Source of the DNA: Gemmatimonadota bacterium
GTDB taxonomy: Bacteria; Gemmatimonadota; Gemmatimonadetes; Longimicrobiales; RSA9
Assembly (NCBI GenBank): GCA_019689775.1
Contig: JADGGV010000066.1
Span: 1 to 12,253 of the forward strand
Direction: 5' to 3'
Length of the DNA stretch: 12,253 bases
Part shown: piece after piece, positions 6,297 to 12,253 of the stretch
Layout: every line of letters starts with the position of its first letter
Position numbering within the stretch: position 1 is the stretch's first letter
Notes under the pieces: model-generated
The model's input: only the letters and a program-made list of their open reading frames with translations
Database searches by the model: none
Told to the model about the DNA's origin: nothing
Program-made: the position numbers and the translations under genes

Positions 6297-7733
6297 CTAC
6301 CCGCGCGCCGCTAGCGCCTCGAGCAGCTTTCCGTGGATCCCGCCGAATCCGCCGTTGGACATGATCAGCACGACGTCGCCGGCCTCGAGCTCGGGGGCGA
6401 GGGCGCGGACGATGTCGTCGGCGGCGGGGATGTAGTCGGCGCGCTTGCCGGCGGCGCGCCAGGCGGCGACCAGCTCGTCGGGGTCGAGCCCGGTCTCGCG
6501 GGTGTAGCGCTCGGGGTGGAAGAGCCCGGCGATGACGATACGGTCGGCGGCGTCCATGGCGCGCTGGAAGTCGCCCTGGAATTCGCGGCGCTGCGCGGTG
6601 TAGCTGCGGGGCTCGAAGACGGCGACGAGGCGTCGGCCGGGGTAGCGCTGGCGCACGGCGGCGATCGTCTCGCGGACGGCGGTGGGGTGGTGCGCGAAGT
6701 CGTCGATGACGGTCACGCCCGCGACCTCGCCGCGGACCTCCATGCGCCGGCGCACGCTGCGGAACGTGCGCAGCCCCTCGCGCACGCCGTCGCGGTCCGC
6801 GCCGACGGACTCGGCGGCCGCGATCGCGGCGAGCACGTTGCGCGCGTTGAACGCGCCGGCGAGCGGCGTCTCGACGTCGCCCCAGGGCTCGCCGGCGTGG
6901 AGCACGGTGAAGCGCATGCCGTGCTCGTCGAGGCGGACGTCGCGCGCGAGCCAGCGCGGCTGGGCGCCGCCGTCGGGGACGCTCTCGCCGGGGCCGGGGA
7001 AGGAGAAGCCCTCGACGGGGGCGAAGGAGCGCGTCGCCAGCTCGCGCACGATCGGCGAGTCCCACCCCGCGACCAGCGTCCCGTTCCGCGGGATCAGGTT
7101 GATGAAGCGGGCGAACGCGAAGCGGTAGGCCTCCTCGTCGCGATAGATGTCGGCGTGGTCGAACTCGACGTTGGTCACCACCGCGGTGTCCGGCAGGTAG
7201 TGCCACATCTTCGGGCCCTTGTCGAAGTACGCGGTGTCGTACTCGTCGGCCTCGATGACGAAGTAGGGCGAGTCGGTCAGGCGGAAGGAGGCGCCGAAGT
7301 TCTCGGCGACGCCGCCGATGAGGAAGGACGGGTTGAGCCCGGCGCAGTCGAGGACCCAGGCGAGGAGCGAGGTCGTCGTCGTCTTGCCGTGCGTGCCGGC
7401 GACGGCGAGCGAGTGCCGGCCGCGGATGAACTCCTCCTTCACCGTCTGCGCGGCCGACGTGTACGGGATCTTGCGCTCGAGCACCGCCTCGAGCTCCACG
7501 TTGCCGCGGGAGATCGCGTTGCCGACCACGACGATGTCGGGGCGTGGCTCCAGGTTGTCGGGGGAGTAGCGCTCGGCGTAGGCGATGCCGAGCTCCCGGA
7601 GCTGCGTCGACATCGGCGGGTAGACGTTCTCGTCGGAGCCCGTGACCGTGTGGCCGGCCGCGCGCAGCAGCCCGGCCAGCGAGCCCATCGCGGTGCCGCC
7701 GATGCCGATCAGGTGGTAGTGGCGCTTCCTCAT
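6297..7733 (-). CDS. mpl: UDP-N-acetylmuramate:L-alanyl-gamma-D-glutamyl-meso-diaminopimelate ligase
   Basis: A cytoplasmic Mur-ligase family enzyme of 478 residues, close to the usual 450-480 for Mpl. It joins the recycled tripeptide L-Ala-gamma-D-Glu-mesoDAP to UDP-MurNAc using ATP, bypassing MurC, MurD and MurE. The N-terminal UDP-binding motif GIGGTAMGSLA is at 10-20, the ATP P-loop GTHGKTTTT at 113-121, the central-domain EADEYDTAYFDKGPK at 161-175, VTNVEFDHADIY at 186-197, and the C-terminal DDFAHHPTAVRETI at 344-357. The near-terminal MSNGGFGGIHGKLL (458-471) distinguishes Mpl from MurC. The ATG at 7733 is chosen because the Rossmann strand YHLIGIGGT follows at once; the in-frame extension to 7853 is Pro/Ser-rich and runs through intergenic hairpins. 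The Shine-Dalgarno is weak (GGGGG). It lies downstream of the btpA-like gene on the same strand. Its presence implies a meso-DAP peptidoglycan and recycling of muropeptides. Confidence 0.95.
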   Translation of the reverse strand: MRKRHYHLIGIGGTAMGSLAGLLRAAGHTVTGSDENVYPPMSTQLRELGIAYAERYSPDNLEPRPDIVVVGNAISRGNVELEAVLERKIPYTSAAQTVKEEFIRGRHSLAVAGTHGKTTTTSLLAWVLDCAGLNPSFLIGGVAENFGASFRLTDSPYFVIEADEYDTAYFDKGPKMWHYLPDTAVVTNVEFDHADIYRDEEAYRFAFARFINLIPRNGTLVAGWDSPIVRELATRSFAPVEGFSFPGPGESVPDGGAQPRWLARDVRLDEHGMRFTVLHAGEPWGDVETPLAGAFNARNVLAAIAAAESVGADRDGVREGLRTFRSVRRRMEVRGEVAGVTVIDDFAHHPTAVRETIAAVRQRYPGRRLVAVFEPRSYTAQRREFQGDFQRAMDAADRIVIAGLFHPERYTRETGLDPDELVAAWRAAGKRADYIPAADDIVRALAPELEAGDVVLIMSNGGFGGIHGKLLEALAARG

Positions 7734-7809
7734 GCTGCCCCCGTCCGGGTCCGTGCCGTGCGCGAGCGGCCCCGACGCGGGCCGGCGCCAGCTCGGGCCG
7801 GAAGCTGAC

Positions 7810-7874
7810 GCCGGCGCGGAGGCGCCGTCAAGCGGCCCCGGACGCGGCGTCAAGCCGGCGCGGGGGCGCCGTCA
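7810..7874 (-). repeat. Two copies of a 21-bp hairpin-forming repeat between btpA-like and mpl
   Basis: Copies at 7810-7830 and 7854-7874 differ at one base (A at 7820, G at 7864). Each contains a perfect six-base stem CGGCGC/GCGCCG around a four-base loop (GGAG or GGGG). The copy nearer the btpA-like gene includes its stop codon. No U tract follows, so these may be stability or attenuation hairpins rather than standard terminators. Confidence 0.7.
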
Positions 7875-8717
7875 CGCCGACGCGGCGGCCTCCAGCGACG
7901 CGCGCACCTGTCGGACCACGTCCATGAGGCGGCGGACCCGCTCCTCCTCGACCGGGTTGCCGGCGATGCCGTCGCGCTCGAGCGCGGTGCCGACGATCGC
8001 GCCGTCGGCGGCCTGGAGGAGCGTCGCGGCGCTCTCCGGCGTCAGCCCGCTGCCGATCCAGACGGGCGCGTCGGGGACGGCGGCGCGGACGCGCCACGCG
8101 CGCGCCGGGTCGGTCGGCATCCCCGTCGCCTCACCGGAGACGATGAGGCCGTCGGCGAGGCCGCGGTGCCAGGTGTCGCGGGCGGCCTGCTCCAGCTCGA
8201 GCCCGGCGGGCGGGACGGCGTGCTTCACGAGCACGTCGGCGAGGATCGCGACGGGCGCGCCGAGGCGCGCGCGCAGGCGCAGCGTCTCGTGCGCGCGCCC
8301 CTCGAGCCACCCCTGGTCGGCGAGCATGGCGCCCGTGTGCACGTTGACGCGGATGAAGCGGGCGCCGGTCGCGGTCGCGATGGCGAGCGCCGCCGCGGCG
8401 TCGTTGCGCAGCACGTTGACGCCGACCGGGATCGGGACCTCGCGGATCACCTCGGCGACGGCCATGGTCATTGCGGCCACCGTCTCCGGCGGCACCTCGC
8501 GCGGGTGGAACGGCGCGTCGTTGTAGTTCTCGACCAGGATGCCGTCCACGCCGCCGCCAGCCAGCGCGCGGGCGTCCATCTGGGCCCGGGCCAGCACCTC
8601 GTCCATCGAGCCGCGCCAGCCGGGCGCGCCCGGCAGCGGCGGCAGGTGCATCATCCCCACGATCGGCTTGGCCGTGCCGAAGATCCCGGCCAGCGGCACA
8701 CCACCTCGCTCCGCCAC
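7872..8717 (-). CDS. BtpA/SgcQ family TIM-barrel protein
   Basis: A 281-residue cytoplasmic protein covering the full length of the BtpA family (PF03437), a TIM-barrel group that includes cyanobacterial BtpA (photosystem I biogenesis) and enterobacterial SgcQ. No reaction is firmly established for the family. Motifs in order: KPIVGMMHLPPLPGAPGW (17-34), GGVDGILVENYNDAPF (55-70), PVGVNVLRND (97-106), FIRVNVHTGAMLADQG (121-136), ILADVLVKHAVPP (158-170), ADGLIVSGEATG (188-199), VWIGSGLTPESA (219-230) and GAIVGTALERDG (239-250), with late glycines typical of a phosphate-binding barrel. The GTG at 8717 is chosen for its perfect AGGAGG five bases upstream; the frame stays open far upstream without family sequence. 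It precedes mpl by 138 bases on the same strand, so co-transcription is plausible but interrupted by hairpins. A photosynthetic role is not implied. Confidence 0.9.
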   Translation of the reverse strand: MAERGGVPLAGIFGTAKPIVGMMHLPPLPGAPGWRGSMDEVLARAQMDARALAGGGVDGILVENYNDAPFHPREVPPETVAAMTMAVAEVIREVPIPVGVNVLRNDAAAALAIATATGARFIRVNVHTGAMLADQGWLEGRAHETLRLRARLGAPVAILADVLVKHAVPPAGLELEQAARDTWHRGLADGLIVSGEATGMPTDPARAWRVRAAVPDAPVWIGSGLTPESAATLLQAADGAIVGTALERDGIAGNPVEEERVRRLMDVVRQVRASLEAAASA

Positions 8718-8722
8718 GTCGT

Positions 8723-8728
8723 CCTCCT
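8723..8728 (-). promoter_or_regulatory. Ribosome binding site fixing the GTG start of the btpA-like gene
   Basis: A full AGGAGG lies five bases before the GTG at 8717. It decides the start against a frame that remains open upstream past 9700. Confidence 0.85.
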
Positions 8729-8936
8729 GGTCGTCCTGCTGCGTCGTTTCCCCGACCCGGGCGGCCCCGGGACGGCCGGTCGGGGAATCTATCACGAGGC
8801 GCATGTCGAGGAGCACGGCCTTCGCCGACGCCGCGCTCGAGGGCGACGCCTGGGGCGCCACCACCCACGTCGGCGTCGCGCTGCGGGGCATCGACCGGGC
8901 CTCGGCCTGAGCCCGCCCCGCACCGGCGGGACCTCT

Positions 8937-8951
8937 CCGCGGCTCCCGCGG
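8937..8951 (+). other. Small hairpin in the leader of the secreted-protein gene
   Basis: CCGCGG (8937-8942) and CCGCGG (8946-8951) can pair around a three-base loop, about 40 bases before the ATG at 8991. It lies in the 273-base divergent gap between the btpA-like gene and the secreted-protein gene, where no convincing promoter was found. It could be chance in GC-rich DNA. Confidence 0.25.
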
Positions 8952-8990
8952 TATCAGCCTGTCCGACCCCACCCACCGGAGGAGGCGACG

Positions 8991-9527
8991 ATGCTTTCCC
9001 GACTCGCCCGGGCCGTGCCCCTGCTCCCGCTCCTGCTCCTGGCCGTCGCCGCGCGCGAGGCCGCCGCGCCGGCGCAGACGAACGTGATCGTCGGCACGTT
9101 CGTGCTGGACGCCGCCGCGAGCGACGATGTGGCCGCGGCGATCGAGCGGGCGACGTCGCACATGAGCTTCCTCATGCGGCCGATCGCGCGCGGCCGGCTG
9201 AAGAAGACCAACGCGCCGTACCGCCGGCTGGTGTTCGCGCCGAGCCCGACCCAATACGAGCTGCGGGTCGACCACCGCGCGCCGATCGTCACGCCGGCCG
9301 ACGGCAGCCCGGCGACGTGGACGCGCGAGGATGGCGAGGTGCTGGGCGTGAGCACGCGGCCGCGCGCCGGCGGCCTCGAGCAGACGTTCGTGGCGCGGGA
9401 CGGGCAGCGCGTCAACGAGTACCGGCTGAGCCCGGACGGCCAGTCGCTCACCATGGACGTGACCGTCACGAGCCCGCGGCTGCCGCAGCCGGTCACCTAC
9501 CGCCTGGTCTACCGGCGCCAGGGGTGA
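8991..9527 (+). CDS. Secreted beta-rich protein of unknown function (lipocalin-like appearance)
   Basis: A 178-residue exported protein. The signal peptide has Arg residues at 4 and 7, a hydrophobic core at 8-20 (AVPLLPLLLLAVA) and probable cleavage near the AAPAQ at 25-29. The mature part opens with VIVGTFVLDAAASDDVAAAIERA, a strand followed by a helix. It then shows alternating beta-type segments (RRLVFAP, QYELRVD, ATWTREDGEVLGVSTR, LEQTFVARDGQRVNEYRLSPDGQ, LTMDVTVTS, VTYRLVYRR). This pattern suggests a small calycin/lipocalin-like barrel, but no named family is certain and no catalytic residues stand out. It has no lipobox Cys and no Cys at all, so it is likely soluble in the periplasm. 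The start is supported by GGAGG five bases before the ATG. It is convergent with the large propeller-barrel gene, with which it shares a hairpin across both stop codons. Confidence 0.8.
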   Translation: MLSRLARAVPLLPLLLLAVAAREAAAPAQTNVIVGTFVLDAAASDDVAAAIERATSHMSFLMRPIARGRLKKTNAPYRRLVFAPSPTQYELRVDHRAPIVTPADGSPATWTREDGEVLGVSTRPRAGGLEQTFVARDGQRVNEYRLSPDGQSLTMDVTVTSPRLPQPVTYRLVYRRQG

Positions 9528-9549
9528 GGCGGCGCCGGGCCGCCTCACC
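9523..9549. terminator. Perfect 11-bp inverted repeat between convergent genes (bidirectional terminator candidate)
   Basis: GGTGAGGCGGC (9523-9533), a GCCGG loop (9534-9538) and GCCGCCTCACC (9539-9549) form an uninterrupted 11-base-pair stem. The left arm holds the TGA of the plus-strand gene and the right arm the TGA (as TCA) of the minus-strand gene, so the two stops pair with each other. No T tract follows on either side, so termination would depend on the strong stem, perhaps with Rho. Confidence 0.65.
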
Positions 9550-12253
9550 AGCCGGGCGCGATGTTGAACCCGAAGTGGGCGCCCTTCTCCGGCCGCTGGA
9601 ACGGGTACGCGTAGTAGACCTCCGCCACCAGGAAGCCCAGCACGTTGAAGCGCGCGGTGATGCCGGTGCTGAAGACCGGGACGCGCTCGTCCGTGCGGCG
9701 CGCGAAGCGCAGCGTCGGCTTCTGGTAGGTCGACGTGCCGTCCGGCAGCCGCTCCTGCGCGAACTCGCCCCACGCCAGCCCCATGTCGAGGAACGGCGCG
9801 ATCTCCGTCGGCAGGAACGGCAAGTTGATCAGCCCGTACTGCGGCACGCCGAAGAGCGGGACGCGGAGCTCGAGGTTGGCGACGGCGATCTTCGTCCCGA
9901 AGAGGCGGTCAAACGCCGGGCAGCTTTGGGTCGTGTTGAACGTCGTGCCGCACTCGGAGATGTCGAAGTTCGTCGTCTCGTAGCCGCGCACGAGCGTCGG
10001 GTAGCCGACGTTCAGCGGCGCGAGCAGGCTGTCCCCCGCGCCGCCGCCGTAGCGGCCGTAGTGCAGCGCGCGGATCGCGAGCGTGAATGGGTTCTTGAAG
10101 AAGTAGCGGCGGTAGTCGGCCAGCGCCTGCGTGTAGGCGAGCGTGCCGAACGTCGGCGTCACCTCGAGGCGGTAGCGCCCGCCCATGATCGGCGACGTGA
10201 AGCCGAAGAAGGAGTAGTCGCCGACGAACGCGGCGCCCGCCTGCGCCTGGTTCAGCCCGGGCGGCGACGCGAGGTCGATCGTGCGCTCGTCGATGACCTG
10301 GTCGCCGACCGCGAAGAGCTGCCGCACCTCGGTGCTGAAGCCGTAGTGCGTGTAGCCGGCGTTGAACTCGAACCGCTGCGTCTGGTTCAGCGGGTAGGCC
10401 GTGTAGAGCACGGCCTGGTCGATGAACACGCGCTGGAGGAACTGCTCGAGCACCTGGTCCGCGCCGGGCGGCGCCGGCTCCCCCGGCAGTACCGGCCGCA
10501 GCGTCGAGAAGCCCGTCAGATACGGCACGTGGCCGACGCCCACGCCCCAGTTCCATCGCCGCGTCGTGTTCTGGTAGAACGCCTGCCCGCCGACGTCCTG
10601 GATCGCCCCCTGCGCCTGCGCCGCGATGGTCAGCGTGTGGTTGCTCAGCATGTCGCCGAAGTAGAGCGAGACGCCGCCACCGACCATCGTCCCGAACGTC
10701 GAGGTGCCGATCCCGATCGACGGCTGCCCGACGTAGTCGAGCGCCAGCGAGGAGTGGTAGGGGGCGACGGCGTAGCGCACGTCCGGCGCGGGCAACCCCA
10801 TCTGCGGGTCGTGCAGGTACCGGTAGACCAGGCTGCTCTGGAGCGCCTCGCGCGGCGGCAGGATGCCGGCGGGCGCCGGCGCGCTCGTCTGCGGCGTCGT
10901 CGCATCCGTCGCGGCCTGCGCCGGCGGCGGCGTGATCGGCGTGCCCTGCGCGCTCGCCGCATCCAGCGCGTGCACGTCGAAGCCGCCGTTCTGGAACACG
11001 GAGAAGACGAGCGTGCCCGTCCCGGACGACACCGACAGCGCCGGGGAGAGCGCCGTGTAGCCGCTCACGCCCGTCGCCAGGCGCGTCACCTGGTAGAGCT
11101 GCCCGGAGTCCAGCTCCTGCCGGTAGATGTCCGAGTAGCCGTCGTGGTCCGAGATGAAGTAGATGCTCCGCCCGTCCGGCGCGAACTGCGGGTTGATCTC
11201 CTTCGCCTCCTCCAGCCCGGGGAGCAGCCGGATGTTGCCGCCGTCCACGTCCATGACCGCGACGTGCATCGGCGAGTACGTCATCAGCTCGAAGTTCGTG
11301 TTCGCCTGCCGGTCCGTCGCCCACGCGATCCGCCGCCCGTCCGGCGACCACGCCGGGTGCAGGTCGGCGTAGCGGTCGTTCGTGAGCTGCCGCACCTGCC
11401 CGCTCCGCAGGTCGAGCACGTACAGGTCGCTGATCCCGCCCGCCGAGCCCGAGAACAGGATCTTCGTGCCGTCCGGCGACCACGCCGGATTCGTCACCTC
11501 GCCCACCCCCGGCACCCGGATCCGCCGCTCGATCGACGCGCTCGCGATGTCGACCACGGCGATCTCGTTGTCCCCCTGCGCGTAGACCACGAACGCGAAC
11601 TTCTTCCCGTCCGGCGAAAAGCTCCCCGCCGAGTTGATGAAGCTGATCGCGTCCAGGTGTGAGTCCTTCACCGGCGACGTCAGCCGCTTCACGATCTTCC
11701 CCGTGCGCGCATCCGCCAGGTACAGATCGATGCTGAACAGCCCGCGCGCGCCGAAGAACGCCACGTGCCGCCCGTCCGGCGAGACGACCGGGCTCACGTT
11801 CACGTCCTGCGGCTTGTTCTTCCCCAGCACCACCCGCCCGACGTCCGCCGGCGACTGCCGCCCCTGCACCAGCGGCAGGTACGCCGACCGCACCGCCTGC
11901 ATCCAGTCCCGCGACAACTGCTCGCTCGACACGCCGAGCACCCGCCGGATCGCCGCCTCCGGCCCCTCGCGCAGCGCGAAGCGGTACACCTCCGCGACCG
12001 CGCGATCCCCCCAGCGCCCGCCGATGTACGCCCACAGCGCCTCGCCGTAGCGGTACGGGAAGTAGCGCGGATCCCCCGAGTTCAACTGCGCCACCGCCGG
12101 CAGGTGCCCCGTCAGCGCCGCATCCCGCATCCACATCGCCGTCAGCGGGTCCACCCGCCCCAGCGACAGGTACTCCGCCATCCCCTCGATCATCCACAGC
12201 GGCAGCCGGTTCATCGACCCCAGCCCACCGCCCCCCCCCCACCCCCCCCAGTG
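9545..12253 (-). CDS. Peptidase-MA-like / TolB beta-propeller / outer-membrane beta-barrel fusion protein (5' truncated)
   Basis: A large envelope protein whose N-terminus is cut by the contig end; the frame is open through 12253, and the ATG at 12214 is internal. Residue numbers here count from that ATG. First comes the end of a gluzincin-type metallopeptidase domain (1-115): LPLWMIEGMAEYLSLG holds the second zinc-ligand Glu region (EGMAEY), while the HExxH helix would lie in the missing part. Next is a TolB/WD40-like propeller (about 135-420) with repeated SPDG/APDG blade turns at 145, 200, 246, 290 and 346. A Pro/Ala/Thr linker (425-455) follows, then about 400 residues of amphipathic beta strands ending in FGFNIAPGW, with the C-terminal aromatic expected for BAM-assembled barrels of the BamA/TamA type. 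The barrel should sit in the outer membrane with the soluble domains in the periplasm. Such fusions are typical of Gemmatimonadota-like genomes as I recall. The substrate is unknown. Confidence 0.82.
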   Translation of the reverse strand, partial: HWGGWGGGGGLGSMNRLPLWMIEGMAEYLSLGRVDPLTAMWMRDAALTGHLPAVAQLNSGDPRYFPYRYGEALWAYIGGRWGDRAVAEVYRFALREGPEAAIRRVLGVSSEQLSRDWMQAVRSAYLPLVQGRQSPADVGRVVLGKNKPQDVNVSPVVSPDGRHVAFFGARGLFSIDLYLADARTGKIVKRLTSPVKDSHLDAISFINSAGSFSPDGKKFAFVVYAQGDNEIAVVDIASASIERRIRVPGVGEVTNPAWSPDGTKILFSGSAGGISDLYVLDLRSGQVRQLTNDRYADLHPAWSPDGRRIAWATDRQANTNFELMTYSPMHVAVMDVDGGNIRLLPGLEEAKEINPQFAPDGRSIYFISDHDGYSDIYRQELDSGQLYQVTRLATGVSGYTALSPALSVSSGTGTLVFSVFQNGGFDVHALDAASAQGTPITPPPAQAATDATTPQTSAPAPAGILPPREALQSSLVYRYLHDPQMGLPAPDVRYAVAPYHSSLALDYVGQPSIGIGTSTFGTMVGGGVSLYFGDMLSNHTLTIAAQAQGAIQDVGGQAFYQNTTRRWNWGVGVGHVPYLTGFSTLRPVLPGEPAPPGADQVLEQFLQRVFIDQAVLYTAYPLNQTQRFEFNAGYTHYGFSTEVRQLFAVGDQVIDERTIDLASPPGLNQAQAGAAFVGDYSFFGFTSPIMGGRYRLEVTPTFGTLAYTQALADYRRYFFKNPFTLAIRALHYGRYGGGAGDSLLAPLNVGYPTLVRGYETTNFDISECGTTFNTTQSCPAFDRLFGTKIAVANLELRVPLFGVPQYGLINLPFLPTEIAPFLDMGLAWGEFAQERLPDGTSTYQKPTLRFARRTDERVPVFSTGITARFNVLGFLVAEVYYAYPFQRPEKGAHFGFNIAPGW
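11337..11488 (-). repeat. Exact 20-bp repeat in two propeller blades
   Basis: CCGTCCGGCGACCACGCCGG occurs at 11337-11356 and again at 11469-11488, 132 bases (44 codons) apart. It encodes the PAWSPDG-type blade turn on the minus strand. The spacing equals one propeller blade. Confidence 0.8.
12231..12249. other. C-homopolymer at the contig end
   Basis: Ten C, one A, then eight C. On the minus strand this reads as poly-G and would encode a Gly/Trp run (WGGWGGGGG) in the truncated fusion protein. It may be a sequencing or assembly artefact at a coverage edge, so residues encoded beyond about 12228 should not be trusted. Confidence 0.6.

Noticed and set aside
8803..8910. A short plus-strand frame (35 codons) in the btpA-like/secreted-protein gap.
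   Set aside because: It has no ribosome site, no recognisable motif and ends far from the next gene's ribosome site; insufficient support.
6213..8967. Shared motif CAGCCTGTCSGAC at 6213-6225 and 8955-8967.
   Set aside because: A 13-base match with one mismatch is expected many times by chance in 12 kb of GC-rich sequence.
8471..11662. A very long plus-strand open frame opposite the btpA-like and fusion genes.
   Set aside because: It is Arg/Ala/Pro/Val-rich, lacks motifs, and lies antisense or out of frame to well-supported genes. Stop codons are rare in such GC-rich DNA, so long shadow frames are expected.
1..12253. CRISPR arrays, tRNA or rRNA genes, insertion sequences.
   Set aside because: No regularly spaced repeats, tRNA cloverleaf, rRNA sequence, transposase motif or terminal inverted repeats were seen on either strand. 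The Tn5-like end at base 1 is a library adapter, not a resident transposon.

Overview
The window is a very GC-rich bacterial metagenomic contig, well above 70% G+C by eye except around 5.2-6.3 kb. The gene set suggests a diderm such as Gemmatimonadota or a relative: an ECF sigma/zf-HC2 anti-sigma/PDZ cluster, an ADOP-type permease remnant, Mpl, and a peptidase-MA/TolB-propeller/outer-membrane-barrel fusion. That assignment is inferred from gene content; no rRNA or universal marker is present. Both ends look like library or assembly edges: bases 1-21 resemble the Nextera mosaic end, and the right end is a C-homopolymer tract.

Layout: (1) 24-731 (+), the C-terminal part of a flavin amine-oxidase/protoporphyrinogen-oxidase-type enzyme, ending stop-to-stop against (2) 732-1877 (-), an RDD membrane protein with a large soluble insertion. 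(3) 1978-4346 (-), a compact cluster transcribed leftward: ECF sigma factor, overlapping anti-sigma factor, then a secreted protein with two PDZ domains; RDD may be a distal member. (4) 4345-5184 (+), the C-terminal remnant of a MacB/FtsX-like permease, divergent from the sigma gene. (5) 5185-6296, a region of different composition holding one small membrane protein (5446-5853) and no other convincing gene. (6) 6297-8717 (-), btpA-like then mpl, separated by two copies of a GC-rich hairpin. (7) 8991-9527 (+), a small secreted beta-rich protein, convergent with (8) 9545-12253 (-), the fusion protein, cut by the contig end. The two stop codons of (7) and (8) lie in opposite arms of one perfect hairpin.

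Much of the window concerns the cell envelope: muropeptide recycling (Mpl), a trans-envelope regulatory module (sigma, membrane anti-sigma, PDZ protein), an outer-membrane barrel fused to a propeller, and exported proteins. The best candidate for an undescribed system is the sigma/anti-sigma/PDZ cluster, read as an envelope-stress sensor. The fusion protein is the most unusual single architecture. Neither is proven by the sequence alone.
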